IMG/VR virus record: IMGVR_UViG_3300025131_000269
Span: 1 to 29,929 of that record
Direction: 5' to 3' (one strand)
DNA length: 29,929 bases
Source: a virus
The notes below the pieces were generated by a model. The model was given only the letters and a program-made list of their open reading frames with translations, was not told the origin of the DNA and ran no database searches. The translations under genes were made by a program, and so were the position numbers. Below, in pieces: positions 1-7,828 of this stretch (the first letter of the stretch is position 1; each line of letters starts with the position of its first letter).

Positions 1-147
1 TATTGATTTGTAAAATCAGTAGCTAATGGAAGTGGCTCAGCAGCTACTCCATTTAGTTAATAAGTAACTAAAATAATACCTGCCCCCTCTATTGAGATAT
101 GGGGTCTCTTCTAGAGGGGGTGGGTACCTTAGTAAAAGGATACAAGA
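1..147. other. Left-edge noncoding stretch after an unseen upstream gene
   Basis: No gene is supported here. Reading rightward, all three frames reach a stop within the first 26 bases (TGA at 4-6, TAA at 11-13, TAA at 24-26), so any + strand gene coming from outside the window ends here. In this kind of gene order the major capsid gene would be a reasonable guess, but nothing visible identifies it. The stretch contains the GC-rich hairpin at 83-120 and an A/G-rich ribosome-binding sequence (AAAAGGA) just before the ATG at 148. I see no convincing sigma-70 promoter. Confidence 0.5.
83..120 (+). terminator. GC-rich hairpin, possible attenuating terminator
   Basis: CCCCCTCT (83-90) pairs perfectly with AGAGGGGG (113-120). 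A smaller GAGA/TCTC pairing (94-97 with 105-108) lies inside the 22-base loop. It is conspicuous in A+T-rich DNA. The following bases (TGGGTACC) are not a U-tract, so it is not a standard intrinsic terminator. It could be a leaky attenuator at the head/tail gene boundary (T7 has a partial terminator after its capsid gene), an RNA-processing site or an mRNA-stabilising structure. The structure is seen directly; the role is inferred. Confidence 0.4.
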
Positions 148-1332
148 ATGGCAACATTTCAAGCTCAAGTAGAGGGACTAACATCACTATCTGTAGGAAC
201 TACTCCTACTACAGCTGAACTAGCAGAATTTCTAAAAGATGGCGTAATAGATGTTACTAATAGATGGCTTGCTATGAAACCTCAAGATGTAGAAGATTTC
301 GTTAGAGGAAGTTCAACTCAATCCTCTAATGGATTTGCTACTTCTGGTGCCAATATAGTTTCTGTCATTAGAGAAGCAGGTGCTGATGGGGATACAGATG
401 GTAGTACTGCATGGGAACCTTGTAGAAAAGTTCCATCATCGATGCGATCAAGAGTTGTTGATGTAGATAGTTTATCTTATGCATCAAAATATAATCCTGT
501 ATATATAATTAATAATAATAGTGCTGTAAATGTTTATCCTGTTCCAGATGGAACTAATGATGGATATAGAGTCTATTATGTTAACAATGAGCCTAAGGGA
601 GATGGTATAGTAGACGAATTGGCTGCTGGACATTCCACTATAGGTTATTTTCCAAAAGATAAAGTTTATTTAGTAGTTCTATATGCAAGTATGAGATCTT
701 TACAAGCTAACATGGGAGCTACAACGATTTCAGATCTTTCAGTTACTGCAGTACCTCCAGATGTACCACTTTTAAGTACAATTACATTTTCTAGTGTTGA
801 TAGTGCTGTAGATTCATCTCTTACAGCAGTTGTGACTAGTACATATATTCCACCTGCTCCTCCAGATAGACCAAATTTTGAGTCTTCAATTACTGATGAG
901 GATTTAGAATTAGTTCAGATGAAATCACAGCAATATCAGTCTGATATATCTGCTTTTCAATCTGAAATGCAGAGCGAAGTACATAAATTTCAGGCAAGTG
1001 TTCAGGAATCAATGGCTGAATTTCAATCACAAAATCAGATGAATATTAGTAATGCTGAAAGAAGCCAAAATAGACAACTTCAAAATTCTATAAATGATAT
1101 GAAGGTAATATATGATAGTAATACACAATTAATACAAAAGTGGACTCAGGAATTAGCTCAATATCAGGCTGAAATAGCTAATGAAGTGCAGGAATATACA
1201 CAGAATTTACAAGCTGATAGTGCCGGCTATCAATGGTTGCAAGGTCAATATGCAGCATTAAAGGCAGAATATGATGCAGCATTTATGATAGCAGCACCTA
1301 AACCACAGCCACAACAACAAGCGAGAAGATAA
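148..1332 (+). CDS. Virion structural protein with C-terminal coiled coil
   Basis: 394 residues starting at ATG 148 with an AAAAGGA ribosome-binding sequence. Residues 1 to about 230 form a mixed domain (early motif TTAELAEFLKDGVIDVTNRW). Then comes a Pro-rich linker with PPAPPDRPNF around residue 236. From about residue 245 to 375 there is a long Gln/Glu/Ser-rich helical segment (repeated QSEM, FQS and YQ patterns) typical of a coiled coil, ending in a Pro/Gln tail. The N-terminal style matches 'coil-containing' structural proteins I recall from uncultured marine phages, where they sit just after the capsid gene. A head-tail connector or internal scaffold-like virion protein is plausible; the exact role is unknown. 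The stop overlaps the next start (ATAATGG). Confidence 0.6.
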   Translation: MATFQAQVEGLTSLSVGTTPTTAELAEFLKDGVIDVTNRWLAMKPQDVEDFVRGSSTQSSNGFATSGANIVSVIREAGADGDTDGSTAWEPCRKVPSSMRSRVVDVDSLSYASKYNPVYIINNNSAVNVYPVPDGTNDGYRVYYVNNEPKGDGIVDELAAGHSTIGYFPKDKVYLVVLYASMRSLQANMGATTISDLSVTAVPPDVPLLSTITFSSVDSAVDSSLTAVVTSTYIPPAPPDRPNFESSITDEDLELVQMKSQQYQSDISAFQSEMQSEVHKFQASVQESMAEFQSQNQMNISNAERSQNRQLQNSINDMKVIYDSNTQLIQKWTQELAQYQAEIANEVQEYTQNLQADSAGYQWLQGQYAALKAEYDAAFMIAAPKPQPQQQARR

Positions 1333-1784
1333 TGGCAACAAATTATAAAATAACATTTAAAAATCATTGTACACCTCAAGAATATATAACGGAAAATAAC
1401 AGATGGTATTTGGATAGCGATGTTGGAACTAAGCTTACTGGAGGTGCTGATGCTGATATTACTATTGAAGATCAGCCAACTTATTCGGCAAGTACAACAT
1501 TGGATGCTAGTGCTACTCCTGTTAGTATAGGAGCTACAACACAAGTTTTTGTATTTATTAAAAACTTAGGTTTAACATCAGCAGGAGTAGTGTCAACTGC
1601 TAGTGTGCTTATAGCGTTAGATGGAGGTAGTGGAGCAGATGCAAAATATAGGATTAAACTTGCTGCAGGCGAATCATTTGCTGCTGAAATAGGCACAGCT
1701 TCTGCAGGTGCTGAAGTTAATAGTGTATATATGAAGACTGATGGAACTGCTGAACAAACTGTACAAACTTTAAAGGGAACATAA
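1332..1784 (+). CDS. Small beta-rich virion protein, function unknown
   Basis: 150 residues. The ATG overlaps the last base of the preceding stop codon, so translation is probably coupled. After a short polar start (residues 1-40) the protein is rich in Ala, Thr, Gly, Ser and Val with alternating hydrophobic strands, for example TQVFVFIKNLGL and ASVLIALDGG. This fits a beta-sandwich virion or decoration-type protein. There is no catalytic motif, signal peptide or membrane segment. Its place between two structural genes is the main clue. The following gene has a similar composition and an IKNL-type strand, so the two may be distant relatives; I could not test that by alignment. Confidence 0.55.
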   Translation: MATNYKITFKNHCTPQEYITENNRWYLDSDVGTKLTGGADADITIEDQPTYSASTTLDASATPVSIGATTQVFVFIKNLGLTSAGVVSTASVLIALDGGSGADAKYRIKLAAGESFAAEIGTASAGAEVNSVYMKTDGTAEQTVQTLKGT

Positions 1785-1785
1785 A

Positions 1786-2322
1786 ATGGCTGATGATAGA
1801 CGGATTATAATGGGTTCTTATGTAGTTCCTAAAGAAGGGAGTTTATTAGAAGATGGCTCTACTCGTAAGTGGGTACTAGATAATAGTATTAATACTACTA
1901 TGGGTGGGAAAGCTACTAATACTGATGTAGCTTCTGACCAGACAGATAATAATTGGTATAAAGGTGATAATAAGGGTACGGAAGTTACGTTTATTGGCCC
2001 TTACCAACTTGAAAATACTAGTAATGCCGATACTTTAAAGTTTTTATACATCAAGAATCTTAATCCTTCTGGTGGCACCACGATTACAGTGTCAATAGCA
2101 GCAGAAGGTGAATATCTAGATTATGCTGCTGACCCTGCAGATGATTGGAATACAGGGTACGGAGCTGCTATTCGTAATGGTGGATATTGGAATCCCGATT
2201 ATTTTTTAGAAATAGCACCTGGAAGCAGTATTATGCTTCGTGGTGATGGAACAACAAAGTGTGACGCAGTACATGTGTTTGCAAGTGCTGAATCAAAAAT
2301 AGAGTTTATAATAGCAAAATAA
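1786..2322 (+). CDS. Virion protein, function unknown
   Basis: 178 residues. It starts one base after the previous stop, with an AAAGGGA ribosome-binding sequence about 8 bases upstream. Sequence features are acidic and aromatic: many Asp/Asn/Gly and Trp-containing turns (NNWYKGDNKG, DDWNTGYG, GGYWNPDYFL) and a closing strand EFIIAK. The middle strand LKFLYIKNLNPSGGTTITVSI recalls IFIKNLG in the preceding protein. No enzyme motif is visible. Position and composition suggest a beta-structured head-surface or tail protein; a receptor-binding or decoration role cannot be told apart from sequence. Confidence 0.5.
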   Translation: MADDRRIIMGSYVVPKEGSLLEDGSTRKWVLDNSINTTMGGKATNTDVASDQTDNNWYKGDNKGTEVTFIGPYQLENTSNADTLKFLYIKNLNPSGGTTITVSIAAEGEYLDYAADPADDWNTGYGAAIRNGGYWNPDYFLEIAPGSSIMLRGDGTTKCDAVHVFASAESKIEFIIAK

Positions 2323-2347
2323 GTTGAATTATTAAGGAGAAACTGAA

Positions 2348-3640
2348 ATGACAACTTTTAAAGATAGAACAATAGCAGATTCATATGATACGATTGTAAA
2401 AAGAACTGAGACTTATGCTCAAGCTGGTACTCGTATTATGTTAATGACAGATACAAATGCAACTGAAGTTAATACGGGACTATACCTTGAGGGGGGAGGT
2501 GGAGAAAATGTCGGCATTGGAGTTGCTGACCCAGATACTAAACTTGAGGTATTTTATGCAGGTACTCAATTAAAGTTATCTTATGATGCAACTGACTTTT
2601 GTACTTTTGCAGTTGATACTAACCATGATATAACAATTACACCATCATCAACTGGTCAGATAAAATTGAAACCAACCACAGATTCTGTAGATTTCTTTCA
2701 GGTGTTGGATGCTGATGCTGGAACTCCAATACTTAATGTAGATGCTACAAATGAAAGGGTCGGCATTGGCACTGCTTCCCCAGGTGAAGCTTTAGAAATA
2801 AAGAATGGAGATTTATGGCTAAATAATGCAGATACTGCTACAACAGGTAGTTGGTCTAATACTCGACCTGGCATAACTATATCTACACATACTACTGATG
2901 TCAATGGATATGGGGGTGCACTATATTTTGCGTCAACAGACGATGATTTGTCTTCTACACCCCGAAGGGTAGCAGCTATAAGCTGGCAAGCTTCTCAAAA
3001 TTATACAGGCTCTGATGATTCTGGTTCTAGACTTTGCTTTTTTACCCAGGCAGATAACCAAACTGATGCAGCAACGGTTCAAAGAATGATGATAGATGAA
3101 GATGGCTGGGTAGGCATTGGGGTTACTGCAACATTAGGTAAAGTGCATATTAGAGGTGGTAGTACATCGGCTGGCGTTTATACATTGCTAATTCAAGATA
3201 GTGGTAACACAGGTACTTTTGCTTGTGAAGATGATGGGTCTGTAAGGCTTCCACGTTTAACATCAAATGGAACTATAGAAACAAGTGCTGGTGATGGGAC
3301 ACTTGTACTCACATCGGATAAAAGATTAAAAGAGAATTTTGAAACAATATCTGATGGACTAATTACCATAAATAAACTTAACCCAACATATTATACTTGG
3401 AAGGAACACGATTTAGATGGAAATCCTCAAAAGATATATAAAAATACTATTACTGGAGTAGAGGGTCAAAGGGAATGTGGTTTCCTTGCACAGGAAGTTG
3501 GAGATGTTATTCCAGAAGCATCAGACCCAAATCTTCCAGATGAAGTAATAAGGGGTATACGAGATAGGTCATTGATTGCATTTGCAGTAAAAGCAATACA
3601 AGAATTATCAGCTAAGGTAACAGCCTTAGAAAACGCATAA
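2348..3640 (+). CDS. Tail fibre/spike with S74 intramolecular chaperone domain
   Basis: 430 residues with an AAGGAG ribosome-binding site before ATG 2348. The body contains VGIG repeats near residues 55, 138 and 255, the first two followed by P-x4-LE(V/I), a pattern typical of trimeric beta-structured fibres. The C-terminal part, from about residue 318, is a peptidase S74/intramolecular chaperone domain: SDKRLKENF begins at Ser323 (Lys328 in the RLK element), GFLAQEV is at 378-384, and a final helix KAIQELSAKVTALE forms a short coiled coil. In this family (endosialidase and T5/K1 fibre relatives) the domain guides trimer folding and then cleaves itself off at the Ser of the SD motif, so the mature fibre would end near residue 322. 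Likely a host-recognition fibre; the fibre role is fairly sure, the ligand unknown. Confidence 0.8.
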   Translation: MTTFKDRTIADSYDTIVKRTETYAQAGTRIMLMTDTNATEVNTGLYLEGGGGENVGIGVADPDTKLEVFYAGTQLKLSYDATDFCTFAVDTNHDITITPSSTGQIKLKPTTDSVDFFQVLDADAGTPILNVDATNERVGIGTASPGEALEIKNGDLWLNNADTATTGSWSNTRPGITISTHTTDVNGYGGALYFASTDDDLSSTPRRVAAISWQASQNYTGSDDSGSRLCFFTQADNQTDAATVQRMMIDEDGWVGIGVTATLGKVHIRGGSTSAGVYTLLIQDSGNTGTFACEDDGSVRLPRLTSNGTIETSAGDGTLVLTSDKRLKENFETISDGLITINKLNPTYYTWKEHDLDGNPQKIYKNTITGVEGQRECGFLAQEVGDVIPEASDPNLPDEVIRGIRDRSLIAFAVKAIQELSAKVTALENA

Positions 3641-3657
3641 CAAAAAACGAGGGAACA

Positions 3658-3873
3658 ATGGCAAATAAAGAAAATGCAACAGTAGAAAAAGCAACCAAAG
3701 AAGAAGGGGTTGACTATAAGGCTAAATGGGAAGAGGCTAAGGAAAACCTGCTTATTCAGCTTAAAGAAAGTTTAGAGCAAATAGAGATTCATAAAACGAG
3801 GGCAACTAAGATACAGGGTGTTATAGAAGTGAATGATCAAATGTTTCTAGAAGAGGAAAAAAGTGAAGGTTAA
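3658..3873 (+). CDS. Small charged helical protein, unknown
   Basis: 71 residues, starting ATG 3658 after a GAGGGA sequence. Almost the whole chain is Lys/Glu-rich and predicted helical, with a heptad-like segment AKWEEAKENLLIQLKESLEQIE (about residues 23-44) suggesting a coiled coil. There is no membrane segment or cysteine. It lies between the S74 fibre gene and the adaptor-like gene and overlaps the latter by 11 bases. A fibre-assembly helper or minor virion component is possible, but I do not recognise the family. Confidence 0.55.
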   Translation: MANKENATVEKATKEEGVDYKAKWEEAKENLLIQLKESLEQIEIHKTRATKIQGVIEVNDQMFLEEEKSEG

Positions 3874-4144
3874 AGAAATTATGGAAAGGGCAGGCACGAA
3901 CCAAACCGGTCGTGCCATTGCCTATATAAAGGATGCTTTAGATGAGATGAATATTTTGTCTGAAACGCATATCACTACTCAGCGCATGGATATTAATGCA
4001 AATCAACGTTTTTATAATATACCAAATGATTCTTTAAAGATACTTGATATTCGTTGCAAGCATCATAATAATACAGATAATACTTATAGATCCGTACCAA
4101 GATCAATATATGAACCTAAAATAGTGGACGATGATGGCATTTAA
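3863..4144 (+). CDS. Head-tail adaptor-like protein, N-terminal part (split gene?)
   Basis: 93 residues from a GTG start at 3863, with AGAGGAAA about 8 bases upstream inside the previous gene. The helical start (KEIMERAG, then IAYIKDALDEMN) followed by a strand-rich part (MDINANQRFYNIPNDSLKILDI) resembles N-terminal domains of phage head-tail adaptor or tail-tubular proteins in marine phages. The reading frame stops at TAA 4142-4144 right after DDDGI. Skipping one base there continues as KKYGYYIKGNK in the next frame, which reads naturally. The next ORF begins 14 bases before this stop. The two may be one protein joined by a +1 frameshift, a gene broken by a single-base change, or two coupled subunits. 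Confidence 0.6.
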   Translation: MKVKEIMERAGTNQTGRAIAYIKDALDEMNILSETHITTQRMDINANQRFYNIPNDSLKILDIRCKHHNNTDNTYRSVPRSIYEPKIVDDDGI

Positions 4145-5216
4145 AAAATATGGATATTATATAAAAGGAAATAAGATTGCTATTATTGAGCAATCTGATG
4201 CAACATCTAGTGGGAATAAAGCTGTGGCTCATTGTTCTGGTGTTGCTGGTGCTGGTAACTATACTACCAAAGATACTTGTGAAGCTGCTGGAGGTCAATG
4301 GATTCCGGGTAGTTCTGGTAGTACTAGTAACTATTCAGAATATATGAGTCCTACTGAATCAGTTACAGATGGACTGGAAATACAGTATGCCTATAGTCCA
4401 ACATTCAATCTACAATCTACAGGTACAGAAGGTACTGATTTTCATAGATTTTTAGGATGGGGCTCTAATGGTACAGAGCTTCTTTTATTTACATTCTCTG
4501 GAGCATCTACTGTAGTAAATCTATCCAGTATTTTTGCTGCTGATGACTGGATATACATTTCTGGATCTGGAAGATGGTCTGGATTACATCAAGTTAAATC
4601 TACTGGCGGCACTACAGGAATATTGACTTTAAAAACTAAATGTAATTTAAAGCCTTCAACGATTACTGTTACAGGTACTTTTGAGGCAGATGATGAAACA
4701 TTTATAGGAGATTCAAGTGCTCATATTGTAGATATAGAAACATTTAAAGATGTTTTAAATAGCAAGAGACCTAATCCTTATATATTTATAACTGATGCTG
4801 CTCATGGATCAAATTCTGGATTGTTTTCACTGACTGCAAATAGTACTTCAGGTAAGATCACTTTAAATAATAAGATAAGCATAGATACAGATGGTGATTA
4901 TACTAGTACTGCAGCATCTGCCGTTGATGGTGGGAATGATGAGGTAACTATCTATAATGCATTTTCTGAACAGATATCTGTTTATGAAGGTGTGGAAGTA
5001 TTAAGCGGTGCATCAGCAGAGACTTTTGAATTAGATATTAGTAGATATCAAGCTAATGCTGTAGTATACTATTTAAAGGCTAAAATGGCTGAAGATGCGG
5101 GAGATATGGAAAAGAGAGAGTTCTTCCTCAGGGAATTTAAAAGACAGCTAGAGAAGGGTAATTCAGCCCTTAAAAGAGGCCCTTATATTGTACAGGGCTT
5201 TAAGGAAATGAGATAA
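4131..5216 (+). CDS. Head-tail adaptor-like protein, C-terminal part
   Basis: 361 residues from the ATG at 4131, which overlaps the end of the previous frame and has no clear Shine-Dalgarno sequence. It opens with KKYGYYIKGNKIAIIEQ, which looks like the middle of a domain rather than a start. Cys35 and Cys50 bracket an insertion ending in CEAAGGQW. A beta-rich region follows, with GWGSNGTELLLFTFSG and GSGRWSGLHQV. The C-terminus (about residues 297-345) is helical: ISRYQANAVVYYLKAKMAED, then DMEKREFFLREFKRQLEKG. That ending, 'chain of helices with ...KREFFLREFKRQLEK', resembles adaptor/connector proteins that bind the portal. Likely part of the head-tail connector; the link to the 93-residue ORF is inferred. 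Confidence 0.6.
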   Translation: MMAFKKYGYYIKGNKIAIIEQSDATSSGNKAVAHCSGVAGAGNYTTKDTCEAAGGQWIPGSSGSTSNYSEYMSPTESVTDGLEIQYAYSPTFNLQSTGTEGTDFHRFLGWGSNGTELLLFTFSGASTVVNLSSIFAADDWIYISGSGRWSGLHQVKSTGGTTGILTLKTKCNLKPSTITVTGTFEADDETFIGDSSAHIVDIETFKDVLNSKRPNPYIFITDAAHGSNSGLFSLTANSTSGKITLNNKISIDTDGDYTSTAASAVDGGNDEVTIYNAFSEQISVYEGVEVLSGASAETFELDISRYQANAVVYYLKAKMAEDAGDMEKREFFLREFKRQLEKGNSALKRGPYIVQGFKEMR

Positions 5217-5267
5217 TAATAAACAAGCCCATTCACGGACGGTCAGTCCTTAGGGCAGGAGGTAAAA

Positions 5268-5786
5268 ATGGCAAGAAGTAGCAATCGATTCGGACTGAAT
5301 GCAATGACGGTTCAGGAAGCAACAAATCTAACAGCACAAAGAAGAGTAATAAGAGTCTCTCCGACATTACAAGCAGCAGCAACTGATGCCGATGATGTTG
5401 CATGGAATGGAACAGAGATTCCAAATGCAGTATTAAGGCCAGGTGGTTGTTCTAAGCTAGTTCGTATGCAGGTAGCAATGTATGATGATACAACCTGTGA
5501 TTTTGATATTATATTTACTCAAAATACAGCTACTATAGGGACTGTTGATGCTGTAATTAGTATCTCTGATGCTGACTTAAAGACAGCTAAATTATTAGGC
5601 ATTATAGTCCTTGATGAAAGTGCTACTTCGGTAGATCTGGTTAATGGTTTAACTTCTTACGATGCTCCAACCAATGGTATTTTGTTGCAAGCATCAGAAG
5701 GCTCAACTAGTGTGTATTTTTCCGGAATTGATAGAACTGGCGCTGATCTGGATGATTTAGAATTTATTTTTCATATAGAGTATTAA
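5268..5786 (+). CDS. Virion protein, function unknown
   Basis: 172 residues. It starts at ATG 5268 with a textbook AGGAGG at 5257-5262, one of the strongest ribosome-binding sites in the window, suggesting high expression. The N-terminus is Arg-rich (MARSSNRFGLN). The rest alternates beta strands and Ala/Asp turns (RVIRVSPTLQAAATDADD, CSKLVRMQVAMYDD, CDFDIIFTQN, LDDLEFIFHIEY). Two Cys are present, without metal-binding spacing. I recognise similar sequences only as unnamed structural proteins of marine phages; a decoration or tail protein is the best guess. Confidence 0.55.
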   Translation: MARSSNRFGLNAMTVQEATNLTAQRRVIRVSPTLQAAATDADDVAWNGTEIPNAVLRPGGCSKLVRMQVAMYDDTTCDFDIIFTQNTATIGTVDAVISISDADLKTAKLLGIIVLDESATSVDLVNGLTSYDAPTNGILLQASEGSTSVYFSGIDRTGADLDDLEFIFHIEY

Positions 5787-5789
5787 TTA

Positions 5790-6152
5790 ATGAGACCATC
5801 TTTGTTTGATCAATTATATTACAATATAGATCTGGGAACATCTCCACAGGCAGAAGCTCCTACTCAGCCGGCATTAACTCCGGCCCAGAGAACTCCTACT
5901 ACTGATGAAGCTGGTCTTGGACAGCAAAAATCTTCTAAGGAATTTACTGGAATGAAGTTTACACATTCTCTTATCAAGCATTTAGATCAGCTTTATAGTA
6001 AGATGCTTGCAGGTGAGGTTAAAGAGATAGCTTCAGAGCCAGAGTATGATTCAAAGCAGAAGATAATAGAAGGTCAAACTGGTGCTTTAGTTCTTAATGA
6101 GAAAGAAGCTTTCTATAATCCAGGCAATAGTGCAGTAACGGAGAGTATGTAG
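5790..6152 (+). CDS. Small protein with Pro/Thr-rich linker, unknown
   Basis: 120 residues, starting 3 bases after the previous stop. It has an aromatic start (SLFDQLYYNIDLG), then a low-complexity Pro/Thr/Ala segment (about residues 18-45: QAEAPTQPALTPAQRTPTTD), then a charged helical part (FTHSLIKHLDQLYSKMLAGEVKEI) and an extended tail. This layout suggests a flexible connector between virion parts. The stop TAG overlaps the GTG start of the next gene, so the two are probably translated together. No family recognised. Confidence 0.5.
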   Translation: MRPSLFDQLYYNIDLGTSPQAEAPTQPALTPAQRTPTTDEAGLGQQKSSKEFTGMKFTHSLIKHLDQLYSKMLAGEVKEIASEPEYDSKQKIIEGQTGALVLNEKEAFYNPGNSAVTESM

Positions 6153-7828
6153 TGCCGCACCCTAAAGTCAAAATAGCTGACAATTCTGGGAATGAAGTTG
6201 GCGTTACTAGTAATGCTCTTGATGTTAATATAGCTGGTGGTTCCTCAATTGATATTGGTGATGTAGATATACATCTTAGTGGAAATGTTCCTCTTCTTGG
6301 TAATACTGGTACTGTGGCTGCTGGTGTTCTTCGTGTATCAATAGCTACTGATGATAATGTATCAACAAAACTTACAAGTATTGATGGTGATACAAGTAAT
6401 ATTTCTAACAAAGCTAATACAATATCTACGAACATAGCCAGTCTTGTTTCTTTTATTCAAACAGAAGATGCAGCACATAGCAATGCAGATGTAGGTTATA
6501 TGCAATTGGGTGTCAGAAATGATACTCTTGCATCCTTAGTTAGTGATGATGGTGATTATGCTCCACTTCAAGTAAATGCAAGTGGTGCATTATATGTTAC
6601 TAGTGGAGCAGACCATAACGATCCTGTTGTTGCAAATGGTATGCAAATCATGGCAGAAACTAAGACTGTAGATGGTTCTGCCCTTCCAAATGCTACAGCA
6701 GAGGGAGATGCTATTAGAGTTGCTGCAACAAGAGGTGGAGTATTATATGCCTGTTTAACCGATGGAACTGGTCAAATAGCACATCCAAACGCAACTGATG
6801 ATTCATCTCAAGATTCTACCCCAGGAATGCTAAATGTAGGGGGTGAATATAGAAGTAGTGATACTACATATACAAGTGGTGATGCTACAATACTACAAAC
6901 AAATGTTAATGGTCTTTTAAGAGTAGATGGCTCTGATGTTACGCAACCTGTAAGTGGTACGGTTACTGCCAATCTTGGAACTACGGATAATGCAGTATTA
7001 GATGCTATAGCTTCATCATTAGAAATATTAGATGATTGGGATGACAGTAACTATGCAAATGTAAATATTAATCTTGCTGGTAGTGATGCCCCTACAGGTG
7101 GTGGTGTTGAGTCTGGAGCATTAAGGGTTACTCTTGCGAATGATTCAACTGGTGTTATAACTGTAGATGGAACTGTTGATCTTGGCTCTACAGCAACAAC
7201 ACATTTAAGTGAGATAGAAGGTGCAGTAGAAACTATTGAGGGTGCTGTTAGTGGAAGTGAGATGCAAGTAGATGTTGTAGCTGCTTTGCCAGCTGGTACT
7301 AATGGAATCGGTAAACTTACTGCCAATAGTGGAGTTGATATTGGGGATGTGGATGTTACTTCAATAATTCCAGGTACAAGTGCTACAAATTTAGGTAAAG
7401 CAATACAAGCATCACAGGGTTCTACAGATACAGGTGTTCCACCTCTTGCTGTTAGAAATGATGTATTGGCTGATCTTTCTGGTGACGATCATGCCTATAC
7501 TCCATTGCAAGTAAGTGGTAATGGTGCATTATATGTGACTCATGGTATACTTTCAATGTTTAGTGAGGTTAATAATGATGTGGGAACAAGCCCAGAAGAT
7601 TTAAGAGTTGCTGGTGATATCTCTTGTAGGCGTGTTGATATGATGGCTAGCCCATCTAATGCTGGCTATATATGGGTTGGAGATTCTAGTGTTGCTAATG
7701 ATGGTACTGGTGGCGGTATTAGGCTTGCCCCAGGTGATTTTTATAGTGTTGATGTTAATGCTGTTAATGATCTACATGTAGCAGCAACTGTTAGTGGTGA
7801 AGATATAATGTATACTTATTATACATAA
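6152..7828 (+). CDS. Repetitive beta-structured tail fibre/appendage protein
   Basis: 558 residues from a GTG start (TAGTG overlap). It is Gly/Asp/Ala/Val-rich and repetitive: elements such as SIDIGDVDIHLSG (near residue 31) and SGVDIGDVDVTSI recur. A longer unit is duplicated, at about residues 113-150 (LGVRNDTLASL...DYAPLQV...GALYVTSG) and about 426-463 (LAVRNDVLADL...AYTPLQV...GALYVTHG). The segment ALPAGTNGIGKL is a pattern I recall from many marine-phage tail proteins. The C-terminus contains SNAGYIWVGDSSVANDGTGG and LAPGDFYSV, typical of beta-rich particle-surface domains. No enzyme motif is seen. Most likely a tail appendage; receptor binding is plausible but unproved. Confidence 0.65.
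   Translation: MPHPKVKIADNSGNEVGVTSNALDVNIAGGSSIDIGDVDIHLSGNVPLLGNTGTVAAGVLRVSIATDDNVSTKLTSIDGDTSNISNKANTISTNIASLVSFIQTEDAAHSNADVGYMQLGVRNDTLASLVSDDGDYAPLQVNASGALYVTSGADHNDPVVANGMQIMAETKTVDGSALPNATAEGDAIRVAATRGGVLYACLTDGTGQIAHPNATDDSSQDSTPGMLNVGGEYRSSDTTYTSGDATILQTNVNGLLRVDGSDVTQPVSGTVTANLGTTDNAVLDAIASSLEILDDWDDSNYANVNINLAGSDAPTGGGVESGALRVTLANDSTGVITVDGTVDLGSTATTHLSEIEGAVETIEGAVSGSEMQVDVVAALPAGTNGIGKLTANSGVDIGDVDVTSIIPGTSATNLGKAIQASQGSTDTGVPPLAVRNDVLADLSGDDHAYTPLQVSGNGALYVTHGILSMFSEVNNDVGTSPEDLRVAGDISCRRVDMMASPSNAGYIWVGDSSVANDGTGGGIRLAPGDFYSVDVNAVNDLHVAATVSGEDIMYTYYT

Noticed and set aside
1-60. Coding tail ending TAA at 58-60
   Set aside because: The frame has an in-frame TGA at 4-6 and only 17 codons follow; no start codon or ribosome-binding site supports a gene.
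1245-1544. Minus-strand 99-residue cysteine-rich frame
   Set aside because: Cys/Ser/Ile runs come from reading GCA/GCT/AAT-rich codons in reverse; it overlaps two well-packed + strand genes.
5227-5256. Small hairpin (GCCC/GGGC with inner GGAC/GTCC) before the AGGAGG at 5257
   Set aside because: Only four-base pairings with imperfect alignment between them; too weak to call a regulatory element.
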